Shown: positions 13,034 to 13,045 of the stretch, one piece after another | How the letters are laid out: the number at the start of each line of letters is the position of its first letter | Position numbering within the stretch: the first letter of the stretch is position 1 | Assembly (NCBI GenBank): GCA_964350435.1 | Contig: CAYGJS010000044.1 | Coordinates: 1 to 13,045, forward strand | Source of the DNA: TMED27 sp964350435 | Lineage (GTDB): Bacteria; Pseudomonadota; Alphaproteobacteria; Micavibrionales; Micavibrionaceae | Direction: 5' to 3' | Length of the DNA stretch: 13,045 nucleotides | The notes under the pieces: generated by a model | Told to the model about the DNA's origin: nothing | Database searches by the model: none | What the model saw: only the letters and a program-made list of their open reading frames with translations | Made by a program: the position numbers and the translations under genes

Positions 13034-13045
13034 TGATGCGGAACA

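Larger units (their letters stand above)
4113..13045. mobile_element. P4-like integrative element (right end not in window)
   Basis: The region is bounded on the left by GCCCCC-rich motifs after cysK and on the right by the same motifs upstream of a tyrosine integrase. In minus-strand order it holds integrase, an unknown coupled gene, AlpA, primase-polymerase, SF3 helicase, a small winged-helix-like protein, then cargo. It is visibly more A+T-rich than the genes at 852-3982. No capsid, portal, tail, lysis or conjugation genes are seen, so it resembles a satellite or mobilisable island of about 9 kb rather than a full prophage. No tRNA gene is seen at either end. The left boundary lies somewhere in 3983-4115; the right core site is probably beyond 13045. 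Confidence 0.75.

Overview
The window looks like a chromosomal segment of an alphaproteobacterium interrupted by a small integrative element. The alphaproteobacterial assignment is tentative. It rests on the gene content (an FdxA-type 7Fe ferredoxin, paired TerB-like proteins, a cysteine synthase with an Ala/Pro-rich N-terminus), on G+C-rich codon use in the left part, and on a GTCATTGCGAG-type palindromic repeat common in several alphaproteobacterial lineages. I cannot name an order or genus.

Left part, about 1-4100, host-like chromosome: a stand-alone HD-family alarmone hydrolase-like protein; two tandem TerB-like paralogues with ATGA-coupled start and stop; a convergent lipoprotein; then fdxA and a cysteine synthase on the plus strand, separated by an 83-bp imperfect palindromic repeat.

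Right part, about 4110-13045, integrative element with lower G+C: the integrase lies at the far right and reads leftward. It is followed by an unknown gene coupled to it by TAATG, an AlpA-type excisionase/regulator, a P4-type primase-helicase split into two overlapping frames, and a small winged-helix-like protein. This is the core of a P4-like satellite or island that can integrate and possibly replicate; no capsid, tail or conjugation genes are visible. GTGCCCCCAA-type motifs occur at both ends, at 4116-4137 and 12960-13033, and are probably integrase arm-binding sites. No tRNA gene is visible, and the core attachment site on the right appears to lie beyond the window.

Between the replication genes and the left end is a cargo region. 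It holds an exported Sel1-ankyrin fusion protein, a protein with a PD-(D/E)XK nuclease-like signature, and, divergent from the latter, a short membrane-anchored protein of unknown family. Cargo in this position in P4-like islands is often anti-phage defence, but no known system is recognised here.

The most unusual signal is the long leader of the ankyrin gene, 8356-8545 read on the minus strand. It folds into four hairpins of which three contain G-U pairs possible only on the minus-strand RNA, and it also carries a short open frame that looks coding. A second oddity is the primase: its middle portion is missing and the frame changes at the junction, so it is either decayed or genuinely split.
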